A program made the translations under genes and the position numbers. Positions 15,610-23,997 of a stretch of DNA of 31,249 nucleotides are shown piece after piece. The DNA comes from Bacillota bacterium. GTDB lineage: Bacteria > Bacillota > Clostridia > Lachnospirales > Lachnospiraceae. The stretch spans positions 1 to 31,249 of the forward strand of contig JAEYWQ010000361.1 in assembly GCA_023428885.1 (NCBI GenBank), in the 5' to 3' direction. Within the stretch, counting starts at the first letter, position 1; each line of letters starts with the position of its first letter. The notes under the pieces were generated by a model. The model did no database searches. It worked only from the letters and a program-made list of their open reading frames with translations, and had not been told where the DNA came from.

Positions 15610-16824
15610 CTAGATTGATTTGATTCGTTTTAATGCTTCTAATGTATTCTCATAGCTTCCGAAGGCAGTAAGTCTAAAGTAGCCTTCACCACTTGGTCCA
15701 AATCCAGAACCAGGAGTACCCACCACATTGGCTTTATTTAATAATTCATCAAAGAATTCCCAGGAAGTCATATTGTCTGGAGTCTGTAACCAGATATAAG
15801 GTGCATTCACACCACCAGATACATTGTAGCCAGCTGCCTGTAATCCATCACGAATTACCTTAGCATTATTCATGTAATATTCTATCTGTGCTCTCGTTTC
15901 TTTCTTACCAGCTTCGGAATATACAACCTCTCCAGCCCGTTGAATAATATAAGGTGCACCATTAAACTTCGTTCCATGACGTCTGGCCCATAAACTATTC
16001 ACAGTCACATCCCCAGCTTTTAATTCCTTTGGAATTACTGTATATCCTAGTCTCGTGCCAGTAAATCCAGCATTCTTTGAGAAACTACGTAATTCGATGG
16101 CACAGGTTTTTGCTCCCTCACATTCAAAGATAGAATGCGGATAAGCATCCTCCTTAATATAAGCTTCATAAGCTGCATCGTAGATAATCACAGCTTTATG
16201 TTGATTTGCATAATCAACCCACTTTTGAAGTTCTGTCTTAGTCATGGCAGAGCCTGTTGGGTTATTTGGGAAACATAAATAGATAATATCTGGAACTTCC
16301 TTTGGAAGCTGTGGCAGGAAATCATACTCTTTGGTACATGGCATATAGATTACGTTACTCCATTTACCAGTATTAGGGTCATACTCTCCAGTTCTTCCTG
16401 CCATAACATTAGTATCCACGTAAACAGGGTAGACAGGATCACATACTGCTATCTTATTATCAAGACCGAAGATGTCACCGATATTACCGGAATCACTTTT
16501 GGCACCATCACTAACAAAGATTTCGTCCAATGCAATAGTAACACCACGGCTCTTAAAATCTTCACTTGCAATTGCAGAACGTAAAAACTCATAACCCAAA
16601 TCAGGAGCATAACCTTTAAAGGTTTGCATATCAGCCATCTCATCGGTTGCTTTATGAAGAGCTTCGATAATGCTTGGTGCCAACGGCTGTGTTACATCAC
16701 CAATACCTAGACTAATAATCTTCTTATCAGGATGTTCCGCCTGATAATCACGGACTTTTTTCCCAATTGTAGAAAATAAATAGCTCCCAGGTAGCTTCAA
16801 GTAATTTTCATTTAATTTAAACAT
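15610..16824 (-). CDS. dapL: LL-diaminopimelate aminotransferase
   Basis: A fold-type I PLP aminotransferase of 404 residues. The start FKLNENYLKLPGSYLFSTIGKKV and the LGIGDVTQPL segment are hallmarks of DapL. The PLP lysine lies in SFSKNAGFTGTRLGYT, with YDAAYEAYI upstream contributing the cofactor Asp/Tyr. It converts tetrahydrodipicolinate and glutamate to LL-diaminopimelate and 2-oxoglutarate in one step, bypassing the acylated route. The ATG at 16824 is chosen: AAGGAG lies 8 nt upstream, while the extra TTG codon before it has no ribosome site of its own. It follows dapF by 33 nt, so the two sequential enzymes are co-translated from one message. Confidence 0.97.
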   Translation of the reverse strand: MFKLNENYLKLPGSYLFSTIGKKVRDYQAEHPDKKIISLGIGDVTQPLAPSIIEALHKATDEMADMQTFKGYAPDLGYEFLRSAIASEDFKSRGVTIALDEIFVSDGAKSDSGNIGDIFGLDNKIAVCDPVYPVYVDTNVMAGRTGEYDPNTGKWSNVIYMPCTKEYDFLPQLPKEVPDIIYLCFPNNPTGSAMTKTELQKWVDYANQHKAVIIYDAAYEAYIKEDAYPHSIFECEGAKTCAIELRSFSKNAGFTGTRLGYTVIPKELKAGDVTVNSLWARRHGTKFNGAPYIIQRAGEVVYSEAGKKETRAQIEYYMNNAKVIRDGLQAAGYNVSGGVNAPYIWLQTPDNMTSWEFFDELLNKANVVGTPGSGFGPSGEGYFRLTAFGSYENTLEALKRIKSI

Positions 16825-16857
16825 CAAGTTCTCTCCTTATGGTTTATTCCTTATATC

Positions 16858-17700
16858 TTATAAATTAATGTTAATGGTACCTTCAAACACTTCGACTGCT
16901 GGCCCCGTCATATATAAATGGTTACTTGCTCGATCATAACGAATGATTAAATCTCCACCAAGCATATGAACCGTGACCTCATCCTCTACATATCCATTTA
17001 AAATGGCTGCATATGCACTGCAAGTTGCTCCAGTTCCACAAGCCCATGTTTCATTCGAGCCACGTTCCCATACACGCATATTGATCTCCTTACGATTCAG
17101 TACCTGAACAAACTCCGTGTTCACTCGTTCTGGAAATAAGGGATGGTGTTCAAAAATTGGTCCAAAGCTTTCAATTGGAAAGCTTTGCGTATCATCGATA
17201 AAAACAACCGCATGAGGATTACCAACGGAAATACTTGTCATACGAAACTCTCTTCCCTCTACGGTAATCGGCATATCAATTACCTGGGCAGCCTCCACTG
17301 CGATAGGTATCAGCTTTGGTGTTAAGATAGGTTCTCCCATATCAACGCTAACTGAGGTAACCAAATCATCCTGAACCTGTAGTTCTAAATACTTGATCCC
17401 CCCTAAAGTTTCAATGCTTAAGCTGGTTTTATCCGTCATCTTATGGTCATAAACATATTTTCCAACACAGCGAATTGCATTGCCGCACATCTGGCCTTGA
17501 CTACCATCCAGATTGTACATATGCATAGTAAAATCTGCAACGTTTGAGCCTTTAATCAAGATTAATCCATCCGAACCAATCCCAAAATGACGATCACTTA
17601 CCAGCTTTGCAAATGCATTCGGATCCTTGATCGTCTCCTTGAGACAATTTACATACACATAATCATTTCCACAACCTTGCATCTTTGTAAACTTTACCAT
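16858..17700 (-). CDS. dapF: Diaminopimelate epimerase
   Basis: The 280 residues match DapF, the cofactor-independent epimerase that turns LL-diaminopimelate into the meso form for lysine and peptidoglycan. Both catalytic cysteines are present: C72 in QMCGNAIRC and the second in WACGTGATCSA. The N-terminal MQGCGNDYVYV is typical. The ATG at 17700 has GGAGG 5 nt upstream; the frame extends to a TTG that overlaps that GGAGG and is rejected. It lies 32 nt after the ANTAR gene and 33 nt before dapL. Confidence 0.97.
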   Translation of the reverse strand: MVKFTKMQGCGNDYVYVNCLKETIKDPNAFAKLVSDRHFGIGSDGLILIKGSNVADFTMHMYNLDGSQGQMCGNAIRCVGKYVYDHKMTDKTSLSIETLGGIKYLELQVQDDLVTSVSVDMGEPILTPKLIPIAVEAAQVIDMPITVEGREFRMTSISVGNPHAVVFIDDTQSFPIESFGPIFEHHPLFPERVNTEFVQVLNRKEINMRVWERGSNETWACGTGATCSAYAAILNGYVEDEVTVHMLGGDLIIRYDRASNHLYMTGPAVEVFEGTININL

Positions 17701-17732
17701 GCTTGCCTCCAACCTCTTATATGATTAAATCA

Positions 17733-18275
17733 TTACATTAAACTTAATATCATTTCTGCCATTTCAACTAGGTTTGTGCCACTATCCATACTAGTTTTTT
17801 GTATGTAGCGGTGAGCCTCTTCTTCTGACATGTTATTACGTTCCATCAAGAGAAGCTTTGCTCTTTGTATCACATCTTTTTCTTCCTGTGATCGTTCTCT
17901 TGGTTTGTTTCTTTCCCTTTTCTTCCTACGCATGTAGTTGTAGGTCATCATTTGTAAGGTATTAATAAGGTCTTGAACCTTAATTGGTATACTAAGACTT
18001 ACAATATTGCCCTCACTACTTTCTGAGAGTCGCTGCGCTGAAGCTAGTAAAAGCATCTCAAAGCCCTTCGGAAGATATCCATTCAGCTCTCGATATAGCA
18101 TATCAGGGAGGCGATACCCACTGATTACGATACCTTCATCTAATTCGTTCGCAATACCAATTGCTTGCGCCCCAGTAGTACAAGTTGCATTCACTTCGTA
18201 ACCATTACGTATTAAGAGCATTTTAATATTATTTGCATCTTCTATTTTAGGAAAGGCTATAATTATACTCAGCAC
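17733..18275 (-). CDS. ANTAR-domain RNA-binding regulator downstream of glnA
   Basis: 180 residues from a GTG at 18275. Residues about 1-110 have a response-regulator-like fold (SIIIAFPKIEDANNIKMLL), but the segment where a phosphoacceptor Asp is expected reads VISGYRLPD, so it is probably a pseudo-receiver that is not phosphorylated. A basic linker (about RRKKRERNKPRER) leads to a C-terminal ANTAR domain with AKLLLMERNNMSEEEAHRYIQ and LVEMAEMIL. ANTAR proteins bind RNA hairpins and prevent termination; related genes next to glnA in solventogenic clostridia (NitR type) are thought to control nitrogen assimilation. The GTG is chosen because GGAGG lies 9 nt upstream, within the longer TTG-started frame. 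It lies 40 nt after glnA, so it may act on its own operon. Confidence 0.87.
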   Translation of the reverse strand: MLSIIIAFPKIEDANNIKMLLIRNGYEVNATCTTGAQAIGIANELDEGIVISGYRLPDMLYRELNGYLPKGFEMLLLASAQRLSESSEGNIVSLSIPIKVQDLINTLQMMTYNYMRRKKRERNKPRERSQEEKDVIQRAKLLLMERNNMSEEEAHRYIQKTSMDSGTNLVEMAEMILSLM

Positions 18276-18315
18276 ATTTGACCACCTCCATTGCAATTAA
18301 TTGTTGAAATATATA

Positions 18316-19647
18316 TTAGAAGCGGTTCAAATATTGATCAATTTCCCATTCAGAAACTTGGGTACGGTATTGATTCCATTCAGCTTTCTTTGCTTTGATA
18401 TAATTATCAAACAGATGATTTCCCAGTACTGATCTCATAAATTCACTCTTTTCTAATTCACCCACTGCTTCAATGAGACTACTTGGTAAACTCTGTATAC
18501 CTAGTTCTTCCTTCTCGATATCTGACATGTTATAGATATTTTTATCAACACTAGCCTTTGCTACCATCTTATTCTTAATTCCATCCAGCCCTGCTGCCAA
18601 GCATACTGCAAGTGCAAGGTATGGATTCGCAGATGGATCTGGAGAGCGCAACTCTACCCTTGTGCTTTCTCCCTTGGATGCTGGAATACGAATCAAAGGA
18701 CTGCGGTTCTTCTCAGACCATGCAATATAAACTGGTGCCTCATAACCTGGTACAAGTCTCTTATATGAATTCACAAGAGGATTGGTGATGGCAGCCATAC
18801 TAGAAATATGGTGCATTAAACCAGCAATAAATTGATGTGCTTCCTCGCTTAAACCATTTTCTGCATTTGGATCATTGAATATATTCTTGCCATCCTTCAT
18901 TAAGGACATATTAATATGCATTCCAGAACCATTGATACCAGTCTTAGGTTTTGGCATAAAAGTAGCATGCATACCATGACGTCTAGCTATGGTACGTACC
19001 GCCATCTTAAAAGTAACTATATTATCTGCAGTCTTTAAACCATCTTCATATTTAAAATCGATCTCATGCTGTGCAGGTGCCACCTCATGATGAGAAGCTT
19101 CAATTTCAAATCCCATCTCCTCTAATGTTAATACCATTTCACGACGTACATTCTCGCCGGTATCCACTGGTCCAACATCAAAATAGCCACCCTTTTCCTG
19201 TGTTTTGGTTGTTGGTACCCCATTCTCTTCTACATTAAATAAGAAGAATTCACATTCTGGTCCAACATGGAAGGTATATCCTAGATCACTAGCCTCTTTT
19301 AATACTTTCTTTAATACATATCGAGGGTCTCCTTCAAATGGAGTTCTATCTGTACGATAAACATCGCAAATAAATCTTGCAACCTTTCCTTGTTGAGGTC
19401 TCCAAGGGAAAATTTCAAAAGTATCCAAGTCAGGATAAAGGTACATATCAGACTCTTCGATGCGTACGAAACCTTCGATGGATGAACCATCAAACATACA
19501 TTGGTTGTTCAACACCTTGTCAAGCTGGCTGGTTGTGACAGCCACATTCTTTAAGTTACCATAGATGTCAGTAAACTGAAGTCGAATAAACTCTACATCC
19601 TCTTCTTCCACCATTCTTAAAATATCTTGTTTTGAATAATGCCCCAT
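18316..19647 (-). CDS. glnA: Glutamine synthetase, type I-alpha
   Basis: The 443 residues match the short GSI-alpha class of Gram-positive bacteria, which lacks the adenylylation loop of the longer GSI-beta. Signature regions: FDGSSIEGF near the N-terminus, NGSGMHINMS in the ATP region, KRLVPGYEAPVYIAWS and RIPASKGESTRVELRSPDP at the glutamate site. It makes glutamine from glutamate, ammonia and ATP in a dodecamer, and glutamine is the ammonia donor for GatCAB encoded nearby. The ATG has AAAGGAGAGAGG upstream. It is the first gene of a likely operon with the ANTAR regulator, dapF and dapL. Control appears to be by a promoter-proximal attenuator. Confidence 0.98.
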   Translation of the reverse strand: MGHYSKQDILRMVEEEDVEFIRLQFTDIYGNLKNVAVTTSQLDKVLNNQCMFDGSSIEGFVRIEESDMYLYPDLDTFEIFPWRPQQGKVARFICDVYRTDRTPFEGDPRYVLKKVLKEASDLGYTFHVGPECEFFLFNVEENGVPTTKTQEKGGYFDVGPVDTGENVRREMVLTLEEMGFEIEASHHEVAPAQHEIDFKYEDGLKTADNIVTFKMAVRTIARRHGMHATFMPKPKTGINGSGMHINMSLMKDGKNIFNDPNAENGLSEEAHQFIAGLMHHISSMAAITNPLVNSYKRLVPGYEAPVYIAWSEKNRSPLIRIPASKGESTRVELRSPDPSANPYLALAVCLAAGLDGIKNKMVAKASVDKNIYNMSDIEKEELGIQSLPSSLIEAVGELEKSEFMRSVLGNHLFDNYIKAKKAEWNQYRTQVSEWEIDQYLNRF

Positions 19648-19697
19648 CTTCCTCTCTCCTTTTGAAACGATTTTATAATCATAATAACAATGTTAAC

Positions 19698-19736
19698 AAA
19701 AAAAAGGCAAAAGCGTCCCATTAGACGCCATTGCCT
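19698..19736 (-). terminator. Promoter-proximal attenuator in the glnA leader
   Basis: On the minus strand AGGCAA-UG-GCGUC, loop UAAUGG, GACGC-UU-UUGCCU (19736-19705), then eight U (19705-19698). The stem has 13 positions with one U-U mismatch. It starts about 4 nt after the predicted transcription start and lies about 50 nt before the glnA ATG. The hexaloop does not show the A1/G4 pattern reported for ANTAR targets. Confidence 0.8.
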
Positions 19737-19746
19737 ATAATCATTC

Positions 19747-19775
19747 ATAATATCAGTGGCTGTCTTATTTGTCAA
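19747..19775 (-). promoter_or_regulatory. Promoter of the glnA operon
   Basis: On the minus strand a perfect TTGACA (19770-19775), 17 bp, TATTAT (19747-19752). Predicted start near 19740. A weaker second promoter (TTGTTA, 16 bp, TATAAA) may lie beyond the attenuator. Confidence 0.88.
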
Positions 19776-19847
19776 CCCTTCAAATCTTTCTAGATTACCG
19801 TCAAATTTATCATCTTCAACCGTAACTACTTCAGCTAAATTGCCTTA

Positions 19848-20576
19848 CTAGATGCAATTACTTCGTTTTCGCTGTATCATCATTAATAATGCTTCTGGGG
19901 AACCATTGATAATTAGCTCTTCTGGGAAGTTAGCTTCCTCTATGACAGATCTTGCAAATTCATGTTTTCCTATCTCATAAGCGATATGAGCATCGCTACT
20001 AAGAATAACTGGAACTTTATATTTCTTACAATATTCTAACATAAGCAAATCATTCTCCCTAGTATTAGGGCGAAAGCTTTTAGGGGATAGGGATGCATTG
20101 TTGATTTCTAATAACACCTGATATTCCTTTGCTGCTTTCACAATTTCCTCATAATCTAATTCAAACCGTCCATCATCTGGGTGACCTATGATGTTAATAT
20201 ATTGGTTCTTCATAACATTTATGATTGCTTTTGTATTCTCTTCCTTGTTCCCCTTCTTATAACACGGTGGGTGTATACTTGCGATGCATAGATCCATCTT
20301 GGCAAGGACCCGATCATCTAAGTCCATCGCTCCAGAAGAGTCTAGTATATTCACCTCACACCCAAATAATAACTTCACACCAAACAATTCTCTAGGAATC
20401 ACATGAAGATTCTCAAAATAGAATAAGTGGCAGGTTCCAGGCATCGCTGGTGCATGTTCTGTAATTCCTAGCAATTCAATCTTTTTCTTTGCAGCCTCTT
20501 CAGCCATTTCCTTGATTGTACTATACGCATGCCCACTGGCTATTGTGTGAGTATGCACATCTAATCTGTCTATCAT
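19848..20576 (-). CDS. PHP-domain phosphoesterase (YcdX type)
   Basis: The 242 residues form one PHP domain. The metal-binding series is complete: HTHT (about 8-11), GITEHAP, GCEVNI, SIHPP, GHPDD, LEINNAS and SSDAH near the C-terminus. YcdX-type proteins bind a trinuclear zinc or manganese site and hydrolyse phosphate esters; the closest classes also include histidinol phosphatases, but this one has the YcdX layout and there are no his genes nearby. The cytoplasmic substrate is unknown. ATG start with AAAGG 7 nt upstream. Its promoter carries an operator-like dyad; its stop lies just before the glnA promoter and no terminator is evident. Confidence 0.88.
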   Translation of the reverse strand: MIDRLDVHTHTIASGHAYSTIKEMAEEAAKKKIELLGITEHAPAMPGTCHLFYFENLHVIPRELFGVKLLFGCEVNILDSSGAMDLDDRVLAKMDLCIASIHPPCYKKGNKEENTKAIINVMKNQYINIIGHPDDGRFELDYEEIVKAAKEYQVLLEINNASLSPKSFRPNTRENDLLMLEYCKKYKVPVILSSDAHIAYEIGKHEFARSVIEEANFPEELIINGSPEALLMMIQRKRSNCI

Positions 20577-20648
20577 TATAATGCCTTTCTTTTCTTTAAG
20601 TACTAATAATTTTCAAGTTGCTTTTGTAACTATACTGAATCTAAATAT

Positions 20649-20664
20649 AGTATACAAGTATACT
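20649..20664. promoter_or_regulatory. Operator-like dyad at the PHP gene start site
   Basis: AGTATAC and GTATACT separated by 2 bp, a perfect 7-bp inverted repeat, lie at about +1 to +16 of the predicted PHP transcript, a position suited to repression. Confidence 0.5.
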
Positions 20665-20671
20665 GATAATT

Positions 20672-20700
20672 ATAGTATCAGACATTTCATGTTTTTGCAA
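20672..20700 (-). promoter_or_regulatory. Promoter of the PHP gene
   Basis: On the minus strand TTGCAA (20695-20700), 17 bp ending in TGA, then TACTAT (20672-20677), an extended -10 promoter. It diverges from the alaS-remnant promoter about 75 bp away. Confidence 0.55.
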
Positions 20701-20775
20701 TCAAGCTTATAGTTTTTTCCTTATCTTGTCAATGCGTAATATCCTATATGTAAGTAAACCCCCATAACTTTTAGT

Positions 20776-20804
20776 TTGACAAATGTTATCAATTATGATA
20801 CTCT
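20776..20804 (+). promoter_or_regulatory. Promoter of the T-box/alaS remnant
   Basis: TTGACA (20776-20781), 17 bp, TACTCT (20799-20804) with TGA just upstream (extended -10). Start near 20811, ahead of the T-box. Confidence 0.7.
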
Positions 20805-20824
20805 ACATTAAATTAAAAAACCAA

Positions 20825-21098
20825 AGGCAATGATGAGAAATAGTAAACGTTAAGCTAGTTACAGAGAGAAGATGGTGGTGCGAATCTTTACGAAGGTAAC
20901 GTGGAAGCAGTCTCGGAGCTGTGAATCGAACAAGAGCAATCTTTAAGTAGACTTCATCGGAGTTTCCGCCGTTAAAAGGAAAGCAGTATCTGGGAATCCC
21001 ATGTACTGAATTGAGTGCAAGGTTTATCCTTGAATCTAGGTGGTAACACGGACTAGTTAGTTCGCCCTAAGCTGATACTTCAGCTTGGGGCTTTTTTT
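20825..21098 (+). ncRNA. T-box leader with alanine specifier GCA
   Basis: Stem I can be folded: GAGA (20835-20838) with TCTC (20911-20914) and ACGTT (20847-20851) with AACGT (20898-20902). The 5' side of the specifier loop carries AGTA; the 3' side reads GGAAGCAG, so GCA (20907-20909) followed by a purine is the Ala specifier. The T-box TGGTAACACG is at 21041-21050. The terminator is a 12-bp stem (21064-21075 with 21080-21091) followed by seven U (21092-21098). All elements look intact, although the gene it controls is broken. Confidence 0.93.
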
Positions 21099-21205
21099 AT
21101 TTCATTAAACAAATAGTCTGCACCACAGACACTTTCGTGCCCAAACAGGTTTCAAAGGAATAAATTTTCCTATGTAATAAAAATTAATAGAAAGGAGTAA
21201 CAAAT

Positions 21206-22425
21206 ATGACAGCACAAGAACTAAGAAGAATGTATGTAGACTTTTTCAAAGAAAGGGGGCATAAAGAAATCGCCTCGGCATCCCTGCTTCCAGACAACGA
21301 TCCGACTGTTTTATTTACGACTGCAGGCATGCATCCTTTGGTGCCTTACTTACTTGGGGAAAACCATCCACAAGGAAAGCGATTAGTTGATATCCAAAAA
21401 TGTGTAAGAACTTGTGACATCGATGAAGTTGGTGATAATACTCACTTAACCTTTTTTGAAATGCTGGGTAACTGGTCCTTGGGAGATTATTTTAAAGAAG
21501 AATCCATATCCTTTAGCTTTGATTTCTTAACAAGCAAGCTATTAATTCCAGTGAATCGCTTAGCTGTTACGGTTTTTGAAGGGGATGAGAATGTTCCAAG
21601 AGATGAAGAAGCTTCCGGCATCTGGAGATCTAAAGGCTTATCCCAAAATCAGATTTTTTATTATGGGAAAGAAGAAAATTGGTGGGGACCTGTTGGAGAT
21701 ACTGGTCCATGTGGCCCAGATACAGAAATCTTTTACGATATGGGGAAAGCAAAATGTAGTGATAACTGTGGTCCCTCCTGCCATTGCGGTAAATACGTTG
21801 AAATCTGGAATAATGTCTTTATGCAATACAACAAGGATATTGACGGTTCTTTTAAACCATTAGCTCAAAAAAATGTAGACACAGGAATGGGGATGGAACG
21901 CGTTCTTACAATTATGAACGGTAAAGACAACGTGTATGACACCGAATTGTTTATACCCGTTATGGATAAATTGAAAGAACTAAGTCCTACGGCTTATTCC
22001 GAGGAAACTAAGAGAAGTTTTCGAATTATTAGTGAGCACATCAGAGCTATGACCTTTATCCTTGGTGACCCTAAGAAAATTACTCCATCCAATACAGAAC
22101 AAGCTTCTCCTTTGATCGCAAAGTAACCAAAGAAGAACTCATCCTAGTGTCAGCCATCGTAAATGAAGCAATCACCAATGAAATTGATGTACTCTGTGAA
22201 GAAATGACATTAGAAAACGCTAAATTATCTGGAGCTATTGGCATCTTTGATAGCAAATACAGCGAACGCGTTAAGGTCTATACGATTTCTGGTTTTTCCA
22301 AGGAGATCTGTGGCGGGCCTCATGCTGGAAACACAAAAGAGCTTGGCCGTTTTTCTATCATAAAGGAAGAAGCGTCAAGTGCTGGTGTGAGAAGGATTAA
22401 GGCAATCATAAATCCTATCAATTGA
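21206..22425 (+). pseudogene. alaS: alaS copy with internal deletion and frameshift
   Basis: The first 299 codons encode a good AlaRS catalytic domain: motif 1 region ending FTTAGMHPLVPYL, motif 2 region CDIDEVGDNTHLTFFEMLGNW, motif 3 VDTGMGMERV, and the Cys-rich GPSCHCGKYVEIWNNVFMQY. At NTEQ (codons 296-299, 22091-22102), where AlaRS normally continues with the tRNA-recognition helices, the frame instead runs eight codons to a stop at 22126. From 22105, in another frame, it resumes as FSFDRKVTKEEL and continues to CGGPHAGNTKELG and AGVRRIKAI, the end of the editing domain of a short-form AlaRS, stopping at 22425. So roughly 190-300 residues, including the tRNA-binding helices and the editing-site HxxxH, are missing. 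The ATG has AAAGGAG upstream. Some activity of the N-terminal fragment cannot be excluded. Confidence 0.85.
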
Positions 22426-22450
22426 CCTGATGGAAATGATTGGTTATAAT
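22422..22450 (+). promoter_or_regulatory. Promoter of the AraC-family gene
   Basis: TTGACC (22422-22427), 17 bp, perfect TATAAT (22445-22450). The -35 overlaps the stop codon of the alaS remnant. Confidence 0.8.
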
Positions 22451-22493
22451 AGTAAATATAAATTTCACTGTGCTATCTAGGAGATTGAATGCT

Positions 22494-23423
22494 ATGGACT
22501 TACTGACAAGAAGCTACAATAAAGAATGGAACCGAATAGTTTACTTAAGGGTATTAGAAAATCAAGAAGCCTTCCTTCATATGAATGATGATCAGACCTG
22601 TAAGCTAATACTTTTCCTTGAGGGAAATTCTGCCATAACACACAAGCGTCAAACAGTAGTTATCGTCGCTCCCTCTGTCATTTGCTTGAATCATTCGGAT
22701 ACCATAGAATTTGACAAAATCCACGACTGCAAGATCATGGTCCTCTTCTTTCAACCAATTGCTTTGAATGATCAACTAAATTACAGCGTATTCCACCCAA
22801 GTTTTTATAAAAAAATGGGTGGAACAACACTGTTTCAGGATTTGACCTTATTAAGTTCATTTTATGATATTAATAATTCCAAGCGTCCGCTTATCCTACT
22901 AGATGCTGTCTCTACTGTTACCTTAAAACAATTACTCAATAAGATTAATAAAGAGCTAACAGAGCAAGAAGATGGCTATTGGCCATGTAGAAGTAGATCT
23001 TATTTTATTGAAACACTCTTTTTCCTTGAGAGTTTACATAATAATAAGTCATTGCAGAATATGAGTATCATACTAGATAAGAATAAAAATAGAATAGTTC
23101 ATAGCATAGTAGCCTATCTCACACAAAATATAGATAAGAAAATTACATTAGAACACTTAGAAAAAATGTTTGCGTGTAATCGAAATCAAATAAATAAGGA
23201 ATTTCAAATGGAACTGAATACAACCGTAATGAAGTATTTTACCCAAATACGAATGCAGTTAGCCAGCATCTTATTAAGAGACACCGAAATACCGATACAG
23301 GAAGTTGCGTTCCGAGTAGGGTATTTCGATGCCGGTTATTTTTCCAGATCCTTTAAATTATATTGTGGTATCGCACCTAGTGAATATCATAAGTCCTTTT
23401 ATTCCACTACATCACCAGATTGA
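22494..23423 (+). CDS. AraC-family transcriptional regulator
   Basis: 309 residues from the ATG at 22494. The longer frame would begin at 22440, inside the predicted promoter, and is rejected; AGGAG lies about 10 nt before the chosen ATG. The N-terminal part (about 1-200) resembles a cupin-like sensor (YLRVLENQEAFLHMN, then HKRQTVVIVAPSVICLNH), ligand unknown. The C-terminus (about 205-305) is the double helix-turn-helix: KKITLEHLEKMFACNRNQINKEF, then EIPIQEVAFRVGYFDAGYFSRSFK followed by GIAPSEYHKS, the AraC signature. Its last 25 bp overlap the 3' end of the converging PEBP lipoprotein gene. A 21-bp-spaced direct repeat upstream of that gene is a candidate binding site. Confidence 0.9.
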   Translation: MDLLTRSYNKEWNRIVYLRVLENQEAFLHMNDDQTCKLILFLEGNSAITHKRQTVVIVAPSVICLNHSDTIEFDKIHDCKIMVLFFQPIALNDQLNYSVFHPSFYKKMGGTTLFQDLTLLSSFYDINNSKRPLILLDAVSTVTLKQLLNKINKELTEQEDGYWPCRSRSYFIETLFFLESLHNNKSLQNMSIILDKNKNRIVHSIVAYLTQNIDKKITLEHLEKMFACNRNQINKEFQMELNTTVMKYFTQIRMQLASILLRDTEIPIQEVAFRVGYFDAGYFSRSFKLYCGIAPSEYHKSFYSTTSPD

Positions 23424-23965
23424 TAGGTTCCGCTTAACACCCCGGTGGAGAGTATATTTCCAGTGGATCCCTTAAAGGTATCAAGTGCTGCAATGATATC
23501 ATCCATCGAAGAATTTTTACTATCAAAGTAGCCAATATAGGAATCTGGAGATTCCTTAAGCGCATAAATCATAAGCTCATAAGTATGATTTCCACTTGGT
23601 GGATAAGGCCCAATATATTGGCTGTTTTCAAGAGTTGCACCCATCTCAAGCTCGGTCACTTTTACATCTTTTGCGATCCAATGGCACCAGTTACCCGCTG
23701 AGATATCAATCATATAGATGGCATAACAAGAAGCAGTTTCTACTGGGGTCCAGGATATTTGTGGTGATTTATTATCACCCTTGGATAAGGTGATAACAGA
23801 TCGCCATTTTCCATCGCTGTTTAAAGATGAAGAAGTAATCTTGATTTCCTCTCCTGCTTTAATTGTCTTTAAGGAAATTGCTTTAGAACAAGCAGTAAAG
23901 TTTACAGCCATAAGTGTGCAGATAATAAGGTATGTAGATAGTTTTTTCATAGATAATTGTTTCAT
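23399..23965 (-). CDS. PEBP-family (YbhB/YbcL-like) lipoprotein
   Basis: 188 residues. An N-terminal signal with lipobox FTAC (Cys about 26) predicts a membrane-anchored lipoprotein on the outer face. The mature part is a phosphatidylethanolamine-binding-protein fold: SPQISWTPVETASCYAIYMID, HWIAKD and YIGPYPPSGNHTYELMIYAL match the conserved ligand-pocket stretches. Bacterial PEBP proteins have no settled biochemical role. AGGAG lies 5 nt before the ATG. It is convergent with, and overlaps, the AraC gene by 25 bp. Its promoter has a good -10 but almost no -35, suggesting activator dependence. Confidence 0.87.
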   Translation of the reverse strand: MKQLSMKKLSTYLIICTLMAVNFTACSKAISLKTIKAGEEIKITSSSLNSDGKWRSVITLSKGDNKSPQISWTPVETASCYAIYMIDISAGNWCHWIAKDVKVTELEMGATLENSQYIGPYPPSGNHTYELMIYALKESPDSYIGYFDSKNSSMDDIIAALDTFKGSTGNILSTGVLSGTYQSGDVVE

Positions 23966-23997
23966 AGATTCTCCTTTCAGATTTATATTCTCTATGA

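Noticed and set aside
22100..22107. alaS deletion as a cloning artefact at the AAGCTT (HindIII) site
   Set aside because: The site could be chance; nothing else suggests a chimera, though it should be kept in mind when checking reads.
22147..22425. Separate small gene starting at GTG 22147
   Set aside because: The reading frame matches AlaRS editing-domain sequence already from 22105 and there is no ribosome site before the GTG; it is the tail of the broken alaS.
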